18,271 nucleotides of DNA from Sphingomonas sanxanigenens (GCA_003240855.1 QFNN01000055.1:1-18271), one strand, 5' to 3'; positions 8,552 through 16,202 are shown, counted from the stretch's first letter. Notes: a model not told the origin generated them from the letters alone. Translations and numbers: made by a program.

Positions 8552-9514
8552 TCAGGCCAGCGAGCCGTCGATCGCCTTGCAGGCGACCAGCAGTTCCTTG
8601 ACCGCATCGACCGAGACCTGAAGGTTGGCCTTGGCTTCGGCGTCCAGCTCGATCTCGACGACCTTTTCGACGCCGTTCGCGCCGATCATCACCGGCACGC
8701 CGACATAAAGGTCGTTCAGGCCATATTCGCCGTTCACATAGGCGGCGGCGGGCAGGACGCGCTTCTGGTCGTAGAGATAGGCCTCGGCCATCGCGATGCC
8801 GCTGGTCGCCGGAGCGTAATAGGCCGAACCGGTCTTGAGCAGGGCGACGATCTCGCCGCCGCCGCCGCGCGTGCGCTTCACGATCGCGTCGATCTTCTCC
8901 TGCGTCGACCAGCCCATCTTGATCAGATCGGGAACGGGGATGCCCGAGACCGCAGAATAGGCGATGACCGGAACCATCGTGTCGCCATGGCCGCCGAGCA
9001 CGAAGCTGGTGACGTCCTTGACCGAAACGTTGAACTCCTCGGCGAGGAAGTGGCTGAAGCGCGCCGAGTCAAGCACGCCGGCCATGCCGACCACCTTGTT
9101 GTGCGGCAGGCCCGAAAACTCGCGCAGCGCCCAGACCATCGCGTCGAGCGGGTTGGTGATGCAGATGACGAAAGCGTCGGGGGCGTTGTTCTTGATGCCC
9201 TCGCCGACCGCCTTCATCACCTTGAGGTTGATGCCCAGCAGGTCGTCGCGGCTCATGCCCGGCTTGCGGGCGACGCCGGCGGTGACGATGATCACGTCGG
9301 CGCCCTTGATGTCGGCATAGTCGTTGGTGCCGGTAATCTTGGCGTCGAAGCCTTCGACCGGGCCGCACTGCGACAGATCGAGCGCTTTGCCCTGGGGCAC
9401 GCCTTCGACCACGTCGAAGAGGACGACGTCGCCGAGTCCTTTCAGCGCTGCGAGATGAGCAAGCGTGCCGCCAATATTGCCAGCACCAATGAGGGCGATC
9501 TTCTTACGGGCCAT
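8552..9514 (-). CDS. mdh: Malate dehydrogenase (LDH-like, NAD-dependent)
   Basis: 320 aa. It oxidises malate to oxaloacetate with NAD+ in the cytoplasm, the last step of the TCA cycle. The Rossmann motif GAGNIGG lies at 10-16 and Asp34 in LFDVVEG is placed to bind the NAD ribose. The mobile loop VARKPGMSRDDLL carries substrate-binding arginines (Arg83, Arg89). Arg152 lies in MAGVLDSARF and the catalytic His176 in GGHGDTMVP. Glycine-rich loop and lengths match the lactate-dehydrogenase-like MDH group common in alphaproteobacteria. The start is the ATG at 9514: GGAGG lies a good distance upstream, and the TTG just before it (9517) is less likely. It is the first gene of the TCA cluster, with a long non-coding region behind it. 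Confidence 0.96.
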   Translation of the reverse strand: MARKKIALIGAGNIGGTLAHLAALKGLGDVVLFDVVEGVPQGKALDLSQCGPVEGFDAKITGTNDYADIKGADVIIVTAGVARKPGMSRDDLLGINLKVMKAVGEGIKNNAPDAFVICITNPLDAMVWALREFSGLPHNKVVGMAGVLDSARFSHFLAEEFNVSVKDVTSFVLGGHGDTMVPVIAYSAVSGIPVPDLIKMGWSTQEKIDAIVKRTRGGGGEIVALLKTGSAYYAPATSGIAMAEAYLYDQKRVLPAAAYVNGEYGLNDLYVGVPVMIGANGVEKVVEIELDAEAKANLQVSVDAVKELLVACKAIDGSLA

Positions 9515-10016
9515 CAAAACCTCCGCATGGGGCGCGCGGATTGCTCGAATTGCAATACGCGCTGTCGAGTCCGGGCGCGGCTTAGGCCCATTGTGTTAAG
9601 GCTTCAACTACGTATTTTAGAAATCTTTGCAATTGCGAATTATTTGCAATAATTACTCTGTTCGTGGGTTCAGCTTTGTTCAACTGGCGATGCAGACCTT
9701 GCATCCGCACCCCTGCCCGCAGGCATCGGAGCGTTGCCCGAAATGCTGTCCTACACCGGCGCTGCGATGCTAGAAAGGTCGCGGGTCGGCCGGTGCGTCA
9801 GCCTTTGGCATGGCCCCGGCGCATAAGTTGAGAAAAGCGCGCCAGCCTCTCAACTTTGTCAACTTCCACGGACGAAAACCAAGATTTTCCGCCATTTCCT
9901 ACGGGAGCCATCGTTACGCTGGCTACACGTCGCGGCCGGCGTAGCGGAGCGATCCGTAACGCGCCGGCGCTTGGCCGGATTGCCGTGCCGCCTTCGCAGC
10001 GAGGCCCGACGCCGCG
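9515..10016 (-). promoter_or_regulatory. 502-bp non-coding region, probable control region of the mdh-suc-lpd cluster
   Basis: No convincing gene is seen here; short frames on both strands run into neighbouring genes and have no family resemblance. The part nearest mdh (about 9600-9690) is strongly AT-rich against the GC-rich surroundings. It carries TTGCAAT three times (9550-9556, 9627-9633, 9644-9650), the last two 17 bp apart. On the minus strand there is also the direct repeat GTTGAAC-AAA-GCTGAAC (9684-9668). TAAAAT (9619-9614, minus) could be a -10 box, but no -35 lies at a standard distance, so the promoter is placed only to the region. The upstream half has a 9-bp inverted repeat listed separately. 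Confidence 0.4.
9825..9856. repeat. 9-bp inverted repeat upstream of mdh
   Basis: AAGTTGAGA (9825-9833) and TCTCAACTT (9848-9856) are perfect complements around a 14-nt spacer, and CAACTT occurs again just to the right. No U-run follows on either strand. It could be a weak terminator hairpin for the peptidase/membrane-protein transcript, or a binding site in the mdh upstream region. Confidence 0.4.
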
Positions 10017-10313
10017 TCAGTTCAGCGTCGGCTCGCCCGCAACCTCGCGCTTCTCGCCGCTTTCGGAATCGACCCAGACCCGAATGACCTGCCCCGTATC
10101 GGGATCGATCCTGCTTTCCCCGGTCAGTCGCCATTCCGGCCCGGGCCTGCCTCCAGTCCGCCTTTCATAGAAGCGACGCTCGATCAGCGTCGCCAGCCCG
10201 CCGCAGAGAATCAGCGCGGGCGCGCCCCAGCCGATCGCGCCGGTAAAATACATGCCGCCGAAGATCAGCAGCAGCAGGGCGATGAACGTCAGAAGAGCGT
10301 TGCGCGCGATCAT
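10017..10313 (-). CDS. Small two-helix inner-membrane protein of unknown function
   Basis: 98 aa. I do not recognise a named family. The N-terminal half is two hydrophobic segments (about 5-22, LLTFIALLLLIFGGMYF, and about 26-44) separated by a short glycine-rich turn. The C-terminal half is polar and cytoplasmic-looking, with RRFYERRTGGRPGPEWRLTG and a segment RIDPDTGQVIRVWVD that resembles a short beta-hairpin. The ATG lies only 5 bp after the stop of the M20 peptidase gene, with no strong ribosome-binding site, so it is probably expressed by coupling. The open frame continues upstream of this ATG, but that part overlaps the peptidase gene and is a shadow. It could assist the peptidase or simply share its transcript. 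Confidence 0.7.
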   Translation of the reverse strand: MIARNALLTFIALLLLIFGGMYFTGAIGWGAPALILCGGLATLIERRFYERRTGGRPGPEWRLTGESRIDPDTGQVIRVWVDSESGEKREVAGEPTLN

Positions 10314-10318
10314 CGGAT

Positions 10319-11695
10319 TCAGCGGGCGAGCGCCGCCACCATGTCGTGCCAATGGTCGATATTGTCGTAGAGCGCCTGCACCGGATAGCGCTCGTTCAGC
10401 CCGTGCGCGCGTTCGTCGTCGGGAACGACGATCCACGTCCCGTCGACGCCATAAGTCGGGATGCCCGCCGCGCGCAGATAAAGGCCGTCGGTCGCGCCCG
10501 CCTCCATCTTGGGGACGACCAGCGCGCCCGGAAAACGCCTGCGCACCGAATCCGTATAAGCCTTGAGGACATCGGCGCGCAGCGGCGAGGCGCCCGAATA
10601 TTTGGGATTGCCCACCAGCTTCACGGTCACGCCCTTGCCGAGGATCGATTGCAGCTCGGCCTCGATCGCCTGCGGCGTCGTGCCGGGGAAGATGCGGCAA
10701 TTGACGTTGGCGGTCGCAGTCTGCGGCAACGCATTATTGGCATGGCCGCCCGCCAGGCGCGTCGCGACGCAGCGCGTGCGCGTACCGCCCACCTCAAGCG
10801 GATCGGCCTCGATCACGTCGGCAGCCGCGCCGTCGGCCGGGTTTTTGAGCCAGGCGCGCATCGCATCGCCCAGCTTGCCTGTCTCGCTCTTCTGCCGCAC
10901 CTCGAAATAGGCGCGCGTGGTGTCGTCCATCATCGGCTGGAAACGATAATCGGCGAGCTTGGTCAGCCCGGCCGCCAGCTCGTAAATCGCATTGTCCGGG
11001 CGCGGGCGCGAACTGTGGCCGCCCGGGTTGGTGACGGTCAGCGTATAATCGGCATAGGTTTTTTCGGATGTCTGGAACGCGAAGCCCAGCAGCTTGCCGT
11101 CAGGCCCTTTCGCGCCGCCGCCGGCGTCTGCATTGAGCGCATATTCGGCGTCGATCAGGCTGCGCCACTCAGTCGCGGCGAGATCGGCGCCCTTGCCGTC
11201 AGTCTCCTCGTCGCCGCTGAACAGGATGATAATGTCGCGCCTGGGTTTGAAGCCCTCGGCCTTCAGCCGCAGGATCGCGGTGGTGACGGCGGTGACGCCC
11301 TGCTTGTCGTCGAGCGTGCCGCGCCCGTAGAAATAGCCGCCTTCCTCGACCAGCTTGAAGGGATCGCGCGGCCAGTCCGCAGCCTTGGCCTCGACAACGT
11401 CCAGATGCGCGAGGAGGAGGATCGGCTTTTGCATGGGCTTGCCTTCGGCCTTCCAGCGCACGATCAGGTCGGCGCTGTCGTCATAGGGTTTGATGACCGC
11501 GTCAGTCAGCCCGGCGGCGGCGAACTTCGCCTTCAGCCATTCCGCAAGCTCGGGCACCTTGCCGCGCCCCGCCACGGTCGGCACCTCGATCGCATGCTGA
11601 TAGATGGCCCGCCCCTCGGCATGCCATTTGTCGGCGGGAGGCTGGGCCGGCGCAGCGGTTGCGAGCAGCCCGGCGGCGAGAATGAGAACGCGCAT
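10319..11695 (-). CDS. Secreted M20-family metallopeptidase
   Basis: 458 aa. A di-zinc exopeptidase of the M20/M25/M40 group, probably acting on peptides in the periplasm. Residues 1-18 form a signal peptide (MRVLILAAGLLATAAPAQ). Metal and catalytic residues are visible: His97 and Asp99 in LLAHLDVV, the bridging Asp in GRGTLDDKQG (129-130), the general-base pair Glu163-Glu164 in FSGDEETDG, and a late metal His near 431 in DERAHGLNERYP. The dimerisation domain holds the usual NPGGHSSRP. The start is the ATG at 11695, preceded by GGGAG at 5 nt. A longer in-frame start at 11749 would add 18 residues before the signal peptide and is rejected. The substrate is not predictable. A small membrane-protein gene follows 5 bp downstream. 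Confidence 0.92.
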   Translation of the reverse strand: MRVLILAAGLLATAAPAQPPADKWHAEGRAIYQHAIEVPTVAGRGKVPELAEWLKAKFAAAGLTDAVIKPYDDSADLIVRWKAEGKPMQKPILLLAHLDVVEAKAADWPRDPFKLVEEGGYFYGRGTLDDKQGVTAVTTAILRLKAEGFKPRRDIIILFSGDEETDGKGADLAATEWRSLIDAEYALNADAGGGAKGPDGKLLGFAFQTSEKTYADYTLTVTNPGGHSSRPRPDNAIYELAAGLTKLADYRFQPMMDDTTRAYFEVRQKSETGKLGDAMRAWLKNPADGAAADVIEADPLEVGGTRTRCVATRLAGGHANNALPQTATANVNCRIFPGTTPQAIEAELQSILGKGVTVKLVGNPKYSGASPLRADVLKAYTDSVRRRFPGALVVPKMEAGATDGLYLRAAGIPTYGVDGTWIVVPDDERAHGLNERYPVQALYDNIDHWHDMVAALAR

Positions 11696-11761
11696 CTTAT
11701 CTCCCTTCAACGACGCGCCGGACCTTATCCGTTCGCCTCGAAGGGGCAAGAGCGGCTTTGC

Positions 11762-12874
11762 TCAGTTCACCCCGTGGCCGGCGGCGAGATAATGTTCGGA
11801 TCGCATTTCCATCAGCCGGCTGATCGTCCGATCAAACTCGAACCGGCCGTCGCCCTTCGCATAAAGATCGCCGGGTTCGGCATCGGCGGAGGCGAGCAGC
11901 TTCACGCCATGTTCGTAGAGCGCGTCGATCAGCGTGACGAAGCGCGCCGCCTCGTTCCGATTCTCCGGCCCCAGCCGGGGCACGCCAACGAGGATGACGG
12001 TGTGGAAACGCCGCGCGATCGCCAGATAGTCCGCCGCGCCTCGCGCCTCGCCGCACAGCCGCTTGAACGAGAATACCGCAACGCCTTTCAGGCTCTTGGG
12101 CACGTGCAACGTGCGCCCGCCTTGCACCGGAATATCTTCCGACGGCACATGCGCGCGATCCTCGACCGGGAAATCGGTCAGGCGGAAAAAGGCTTCGGAG
12201 AGCGCGGCGGTGGCGACCGGGCCATTGGGCACATGCCAGGTTGCGACGCCCGCGAGGCGCTGGAGCCGGTAGTCAGTCGGCCCGTTGAGCGTGAGAATAT
12301 CCAGCCGGTCCTCGATCAGCGCGATGAAAGGCAGGAAATGCTCGCGGTTGAGCCCGTCCTTGTAGAGATCCGCAGGCGCGCGGTTCGACGTCGCGACGAC
12401 GCAGGTGCCGGCCTCAATCAGCGCCGTGAACAGGCGCGACAGGATCATCGCATCGGCCGAGTTGTTGACCACCATCTCGTCAAACGCGATCAGCCGCGCC
12501 TCGCCCTTGAGCTGCGCTGCGACGATCGGGATCGGATCGCCCTTCTCGGTCGCGCGCGCGAGGCGCAGGCGCTCATGCGTTTCCAGCATGAATTCGTGAA
12601 AATGGACACGGCGCTTGCGCTCGATCCTGAGCGTCCTGAAGAACAGGTCCATCAGCATCGATTTGCCGCGCCCGACATCGCCCCACATGTAGATGCCACG
12701 CGGGCTATCGGGTGTGCGCCCGGCCAGCCGCCAGAGGATCGATCCGCGCCGCGGCACCGCTTCCAGCTCTTCCTGCAGGCGGTCGAGCCGCTCGGCGGCG
12801 GCGCGCTGCTGCGGGTCGGACTTAAGCTCGCCGTGCGCGACAAGCGCCTCGTAACGATCGATGAGACGCGTCAC
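11762..12874 (-). CDS. zapE: ZapE/AFG1-family P-loop ATPase
   Basis: 370 aa. The AFG1/LACE1 family includes the E. coli division-associated protein ZapE and the mitochondrial protein AFG1, so a role in cell division or in respiratory-protein quality control is expected from the family. The Walker A is GDVGRGKS (65-72). Walker B is LIAFDEM (128-134), followed by the family's ADAMILSRLF. A sensor segment VVATSNRAPADLYKDGL follows near 160-176. The start is a GTG whose last two bases overlap the TGA of the upstream thioesterase gene (GTGA), so translation is coupled. Next to sdhB the mitochondrial AFG1 parallel (turnover of respiratory subunits) is suggestive, but this is only inference. Confidence 0.92.
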   Translation of the reverse strand: MTRLIDRYEALVAHGELKSDPQQRAAAERLDRLQEELEAVPRRGSILWRLAGRTPDSPRGIYMWGDVGRGKSMLMDLFFRTLRIERKRRVHFHEFMLETHERLRLARATEKGDPIPIVAAQLKGEARLIAFDEMVVNNSADAMILSRLFTALIEAGTCVVATSNRAPADLYKDGLNREHFLPFIALIEDRLDILTLNGPTDYRLQRLAGVATWHVPNGPVATAALSEAFFRLTDFPVEDRAHVPSEDIPVQGGRTLHVPKSLKGVAVFSFKRLCGEARGAADYLAIARRFHTVILVGVPRLGPENRNEAARFVTLIDALYEHGVKLLASADAEPGDLYAKGDGRFEFDRTISRLMEMRSEHYLAAGHGVN

Positions 12875-13356
12875 CGGGGTCGCCCCGGCTTGCGAACGGT
12901 GCCGCTAAACGCAGCGACCACCACGCCGCCTTCCTGCTCGACGATGCCGCGCATGAAGATCAGCCGTCCGGTCTCGCGCAATATCTCAAGCACCAGATCA
13001 AGCGGTTCGCCCACACGCCCAGCGCCGATGAACTGGACCGAGAGATCAAGCGTCACCGCCGTGCCCGCCTCGATGATCCCGTGCATCCGCGCTGCGGCGA
13101 AAAGGGCGACGTCGATATAGCCGAGCAGCGCGCCGCCATGAACATTGTTCGACAGGTTGGAGTGCTGGTGTTCGGGAAAAGTCCGGACGCGAACCTTGCC
13201 GCCATCCTCCATCCGCACCCGAAAGCGACCGAGCAGCGCATTGAACCGCGTCGGATCGCTCAGTTCCCAGATCAGCCAACCGGGATTGTCGGGATCGGGG
13301 GCGTGGACGAAGCCGGGCGCAGCCCGCTCCGCCACGCCAGTTTCGCCTTCGTTCAA
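12871..13356 (-). CDS. PaaI-type hotdog thioesterase
   Basis: 161 aa. It is expected to hydrolyse an acyl-CoA thioester; the substrate is unknown. The hotdog core has NNVHGGALLGYIDVALFAAA (71-90), with the HGG motif at 73-75 and an acidic residue in the following helix (Asp82). A strand pattern TLDLSVQFIGAGRVGEPLDL follows. The open frame begins with TTG at 13356, which overlaps the sdhB stop as TTGA. A GTG at 13335 (residue 8) is an alternative start. Both lack a strong ribosome-binding site, which fits reinitiation after sdhB. Its stop overlaps the zapE start. The start is uncertain; the family is clear. Confidence 0.88.
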   Translation of the reverse strand: MNEGETGVAERAAPGFVHAPDPDNPGWLIWELSDPTRFNALLGRFRVRMEDGGKVRVRTFPEHQHSNLSNNVHGGALLGYIDVALFAAARMHGIIEAGTAVTLDLSVQFIGAGRVGEPLDLVLEILRETGRLIFMRGIVEQEGGVVVAAFSGTVRKPGRPR

Positions 13357-14135
13357 ACCGCCCGCTCGACCATCATCTTCTTGGTTTCGGCGATCGCCCG
13401 CGCGGGCGACAGCCCCTTGGGGCAGACGTTCGAGCAGTTCATGATCGTGTGGCAGCGATAGAGGCGGAATGGATCCTCGAGCTCGTCGAGGCGCTCGCCG
13501 GTCATCTCGTCACGGCTGTCGGCCAGCCAGCGATAGGCCTGGAGCAGGATCGCCGGACCGAGGAACTTGTCGCTGTTCCACCAGTAGCTGGGGCAGGAGG
13601 TCGAGCAGCAGGCGCACAGGATGCACTCGTAAAGCCCGTCCAGCTTCGAGCGATCCTCGGGCGACTGAACCCGCTCCTTGCCCGAAGGCGGCGGCGTAAC
13701 CGTCTGCAGCCACGGCTTGATCGAGGCATATTGCGCATAGAAATGCGTGAAGTCGGGAACGAGATCCTTGATCACGTCCATGTGCGGCAGCGGCGTGATG
13801 CGGATGTCGCCCTTCACATCCTCGATCGCCTTGGTGCAGGCGAGCGTGTTCGAGCCGTCGATGTTCATCGCGCACGAACCGCAAATGCCTTCGCGACACG
13901 AACGACGGAAGGTGAGCGACGAATCCTGCTCGCCCTTGATCTTGATCAGCGCGTCCAGAACCATCGGCCCGCACTCGTCGAGGTCGATCGTGTACTGGTC
14001 GTAATGCGGATTCTCGCCCGAGTCGGGATCGTACCGGTAAATCTTGAAGGTCTTGGTCCGCGTCGCGCCTTCAGGCGCGGGGTGCTTGGTCCCCTTCTTG
14101 ATCACGCTGTTCTTGGGGAGGGTGAATTCGGCCAT
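13353..14135 (-). CDS. sdhB: Succinate dehydrogenase iron-sulfur subunit
   Basis: 260 aa. It passes electrons from the flavoprotein SdhA to quinone at the membrane in complex II. All three cluster sites are intact: [2Fe-2S] with Cys80, Cys85, Cys88 and Cys100 (RRSCREGICGSCAM); [4Fe-4S] with Cys171, Cys174, Cys177 and Cys181 (CILCACCSTSCPSYWWN); [3Fe-4S] with Cys228, Cys234 and Cys238 (RCHTIMNCSNVCPKG). The start is the ATG at 14135, with AAGGGA six nt upstream. A longer in-frame start at 14168 is rejected. sdhA and the membrane anchors sdhC and sdhD, usually directly upstream, are not here. Instead there is a 169-bp gap with a terminator belonging to the unrelated cluster behind it, so sdhB must have its own promoter in 14136-14213. 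Confidence 0.97.
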   Translation of the reverse strand: MAEFTLPKNSVIKKGTKHPAPEGATRTKTFKIYRYDPDSGENPHYDQYTIDLDECGPMVLDALIKIKGEQDSSLTFRRSCREGICGSCAMNIDGSNTLACTKAIEDVKGDIRITPLPHMDVIKDLVPDFTHFYAQYASIKPWLQTVTPPPSGKERVQSPEDRSKLDGLYECILCACCSTSCPSYWWNSDKFLGPAILLQAYRWLADSRDEMTGERLDELEDPFRLYRCHTIMNCSNVCPKGLSPARAIAETKKMMVERAV

Positions 14136-14213
14136 CGACAATCCCTTTCGCCGCGTCGCGATAGCCAATCGGATCGCAGAACGAAAGGCGCAACGCGCAT
14201 GTTTCGCGAGAAA

Positions 14214-14243
14214 ATACCGCGCGACGCGGTTCTGGCGCGGTAT
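14214..14243 (-). terminator. Rho-independent terminator after the nucleotidyltransferase gene
   Basis: ATACCGCGC (14214-14222) pairs perfectly with GCGCGGTAT (14235-14243) around a 12-nt loop. On the minus strand the stem runs into TTTTC. It lies about 60 bp past the stop of the nucleotidyltransferase gene and about 80 bp before sdhB, so it should insulate sdhB from the upstream cluster. Confidence 0.7.
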
Positions 14244-14304
14244 CGGGCCGCGTCCAGTGTCTCAAAAACAAGCCAGAGCGCCCATCGCCGGGCGGCGCGG
14301 CGGG

Positions 14305-15105
14305 CTATTCGGCCGCGATGGCGAAGGCAGGGCGGGCGCGACCGGGCAGGAGCTGATCGACGATCGCATAGGTGCGCTCATTGTCCACGTCGATCGCATG
14401 CGCGCCATCGGCGAGGATCACCGCGCGCAATTTGACGCCGAACCGCCTGGACAGCCGCTTCATCGCAGTGTCGACCGAGATCAGCCGGAAACGCAGCGAC
14501 AGCAGGTTAAGCAGGCCGAAGGCGACGATGATGCGCCTGGCGCTCTTGGCGAACTGGCCGCCGCCGCGAAAGGCTTCGGCCGCGCTCAGCGCCTTGGGGC
14601 CGGACAGCGCATAAAGGTTGCAGTTGGAATAGGCGTTGTCGCGCAATTCATAGAAGCGGCGCTGCCCCTCCGGATGGGCGGCGAGCACCGCATCGCGCGT
14701 CGCCAGCGCGACCACGCCCTCGGCGCCGTCCGCGAGGCAATCGAGCATCTCGCCGACCGCCTCGGTCGAAAGCAGGGCGTTGTCGGCGGTGGTGATAATC
14801 AGCGGCGTCGCCGCGCCCTTCGCCCCCGCCCCGACGCTATCGGCCAGATTGTCGGCCGCCGCGATCAGTTCGACCGGCGCACCCGCAACTGTGCGGAGCA
14901 CCGGGCGGAGCAGATCGAACGCCTCGCGCTCAATGACCACGCGGATCGCGGCGATTCCCGGGGTCGCCGCCAGCGTCGTCAGCACATGCGTAATCAGCGG
15001 AACGCCGCCGATCGGCACGAGGCACTTGTGCGAGACGCCCGCTCGCTCGGCGAGAGGATCGAGTCGGCCGGCGCGCTGTGCGGCGAGGACGATCGCGGTC
15101 GCCAC
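14305..15105 (-). CDS. MobA-like nucleotidyltransferase (NTP_transf_3-type), paralogue 1
   Basis: 266 aa, complete. The N-terminal half is a sugar-nucleotidyltransferase-like Rossmann domain: ATAIVLAAQ, then AGRLDPLAERAGVSHKCLVP with a conserved-looking Lys27, then GGVPLITHVL, and a metal-site strand LIITTADNALL (102-112). The usual LAGGxSxRMG loop is replaced by LAAQRAGRLDPLA. The C-terminal half ends in an AIDVDNERTYAIV motif and contains a hydrophobic/basic stretch (ARRIIVAFGLLNLLSLRFR) that could lie on a membrane. Such enzymes activate a phosphorylated alcohol or sugar with CTP or another NTP; the substrate here is unknown. The GTG start is 2 bp after the ATP-grasp stop (TGATCGTG). The end of a second gene of the same family lies at 17793-18271. 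Confidence 0.83.
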   Translation of the reverse strand: MATAIVLAAQRAGRLDPLAERAGVSHKCLVPIGGVPLITHVLTTLAATPGIAAIRVVIEREAFDLLRPVLRTVAGAPVELIAAADNLADSVGAGAKGAATPLIITTADNALLSTEAVGEMLDCLADGAEGVVALATRDAVLAAHPEGQRRFYELRDNAYSNCNLYALSGPKALSAAEAFRGGGQFAKSARRIIVAFGLLNLLSLRFRLISVDTAMKRLSRRFGVKLRAVILADGAHAIDVDNERTYAIVDQLLPGRARPAFAIAAE

Positions 15106-15107
15106 GA

Positions 15108-16136
15108 TCAGGCCGCCAGTTCGCGTTCGCGGACGAGCAGCCCCTGCCGCGCAAAGCTTTCGGCAAGGATCGTCTCGATCAGTTCATGGTGACTCAGTCC
15201 GGCGAGCGCCGCCGAGCGGCCGAACACCTTCTGCGACCAGAGATTGCAGTTGAGGTTGTTCTCAAGGAACATCACCTCGCCCTTTTCCTGGTCGAGGCGA
15301 AACTCGAAGCGCGCATAGTCGAAAGGCGCAAAGACCCCGGCCATGCGCCGCGTATAATCGGCGATGATCGGCATCCAATGAGGATCGTCGAAAGCGACGA
15401 GGCTGTATTTCGCGCTGCGATCGACCAGATCGCGCTTTTCCCAATAAGTGCGCAGATGCGTTGGATCGGCCTGCTCGAATAGCATCATCGGCATGATCGC
15501 CGGCGCGCCCTGCTGGGTTATCACGGGAACCTCGACATCGCTGCCGTTGAGGAAGGGTTCGACGATCGCGTCGTGGCCTTCGTCGTGGAGACGCTCGACC
15601 GCGGCCTTCACGCCCGCCCAGTCGCCGGCGTCGGAGACGCCCCACGAGGCCGAGGAAGCATTGGGTTTGATGACCATGCGCTCGGCCATCGGGCAGCCGT
15701 GCTGAAGCATCGGCGCGCCGCGGCGGTAGATCGCCCAGGGAGCGGTGGGCACGCCGCGCGCGCGCGCCTCCAGCTTGGTGAGGTGCTTGTCGTCGCCCAG
15801 GCCGCGCAGGATCGGGCTGGCGCCCAGGAAGGGCAGCCCGAGCCGCGTGCACAGCAGGGGCAGCAGCATTTCCGAATTGAGGAAGCCGGCGCGGTTGAGC
15901 AGCGCAAAGACGAAATCGACGTTCGGCGAGTCGAACAGCGCATCATGGCTGTCGGCCAGCTTCACACGAATGCCAATATCGCGAAGAATATTACGTATCT
16001 CTACATGATATATCGCATGGTTGCCGTCATCCGGATGGAGTCCACCTGCCCATAAGGCATGTTTCGCAATGAACATGACCTCGCGGGTATCTTTGGTTTC
16101 GGCATTGATAGTCGCGGCCCTGATATTGTCTATCAC
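15108..16136 (-). CDS. ATP-grasp ligase resembling D-Ala-D-Ala ligase
   Basis: 342 aa from the GTG at 16136. ATP-grasp ligases join a carboxylate to an amine through an acyl-phosphate. Visible are the N-terminal FIAKHALWAGGLHPDDGNH, the central LPFLGASPILRGLGDDKHL then GVPTAPW (the D-Ala-ligase GxxxA...K..K.....G.P....), the nucleotide-binding strand VIKPNASSASWGVSD near 175, VEPFLNGSDVEVPV, and the C-terminal metal site FEFRLDQEKGEVMFLENNLNC. True D-Ala ligases have E-(I/V)-N-x-x-P-G there, so the substrate is probably not D-alanine. A possible -10 box (TACAAT, 16159-16154) lies so close to the GTG that the ATG at 16076 (322 aa) may be the real start. The first 20 codons are AT-rich. Coupled to the downstream nucleotidyltransferase. 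Confidence 0.85.
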   Translation of the reverse strand: MIDNIRAATINAETKDTREVMFIAKHALWAGGLHPDDGNHAIYHVEIRNILRDIGIRVKLADSHDALFDSPNVDFVFALLNRAGFLNSEMLLPLLCTRLGLPFLGASPILRGLGDDKHLTKLEARARGVPTAPWAIYRRGAPMLQHGCPMAERMVIKPNASSASWGVSDAGDWAGVKAAVERLHDEGHDAIVEPFLNGSDVEVPVITQQGAPAIMPMMLFEQADPTHLRTYWEKRDLVDRSAKYSLVAFDDPHWMPIIADYTRRMAGVFAPFDYARFEFRLDQEKGEVMFLENNLNCNLWSQKVFGRSAALAGLSHHELIETILAESFARQGLLVRERELAA

Positions 16137-16153
16137 GCCAGAATCGTCCCGTT

Positions 16154-16159
16154 ATTGTA
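16154..16159 (-). promoter_or_regulatory. Possible -10 box for the ATP-grasp/nucleotidyltransferase pair
   Basis: On the minus strand TACAAT is one base from the sigma-70 consensus and sits in the AT-rich divergent gap. No good TTGACA match is found 16-18 bp upstream, and the position is instead bordered by the dyad at 16183-16202. Low confidence. Confidence 0.3.
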
Positions 16160-16182
16160 ACATTGATATGATGCCGCCGCTT

Positions 16183-16202
16183 TGTTTCAGGAACATGAAA
16201 CA
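16183..16202. promoter_or_regulatory. Dyad in the divergent promoter region, candidate operator
   Basis: TGTTTCA and TGAAACA form perfect 7-nt arms around a 6-nt centre (GGAACA). The dyad lies between the divergent ATP-grasp and PLP-enzyme genes and directly beside the expected -35 position for the minus-strand promoter. A dimeric regulator bound here could control both directions. No regulator gene is in the window. Confidence 0.4.

Noticed and set aside
9627..9655. Plus-strand sigma-70-like promoter (TTGCAA, 17 bp, TAATTA)
   Set aside because: No plus-strand gene lies downstream, and AT-rich words here can mimic promoter boxes by chance.
9856..10170. Possible small plus-strand gene in the mdh upstream region
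   Set aside because: It begins with a non-ATG codon without a ribosome-binding site, runs into the antisense of the membrane-protein gene and resembles nothing known to me.
10346..13120. 924-codon plus-strand frame across the peptidase and zapE genes
   Set aside because: It spans two real minus-strand genes and the gap between them, with no recognisable domain.
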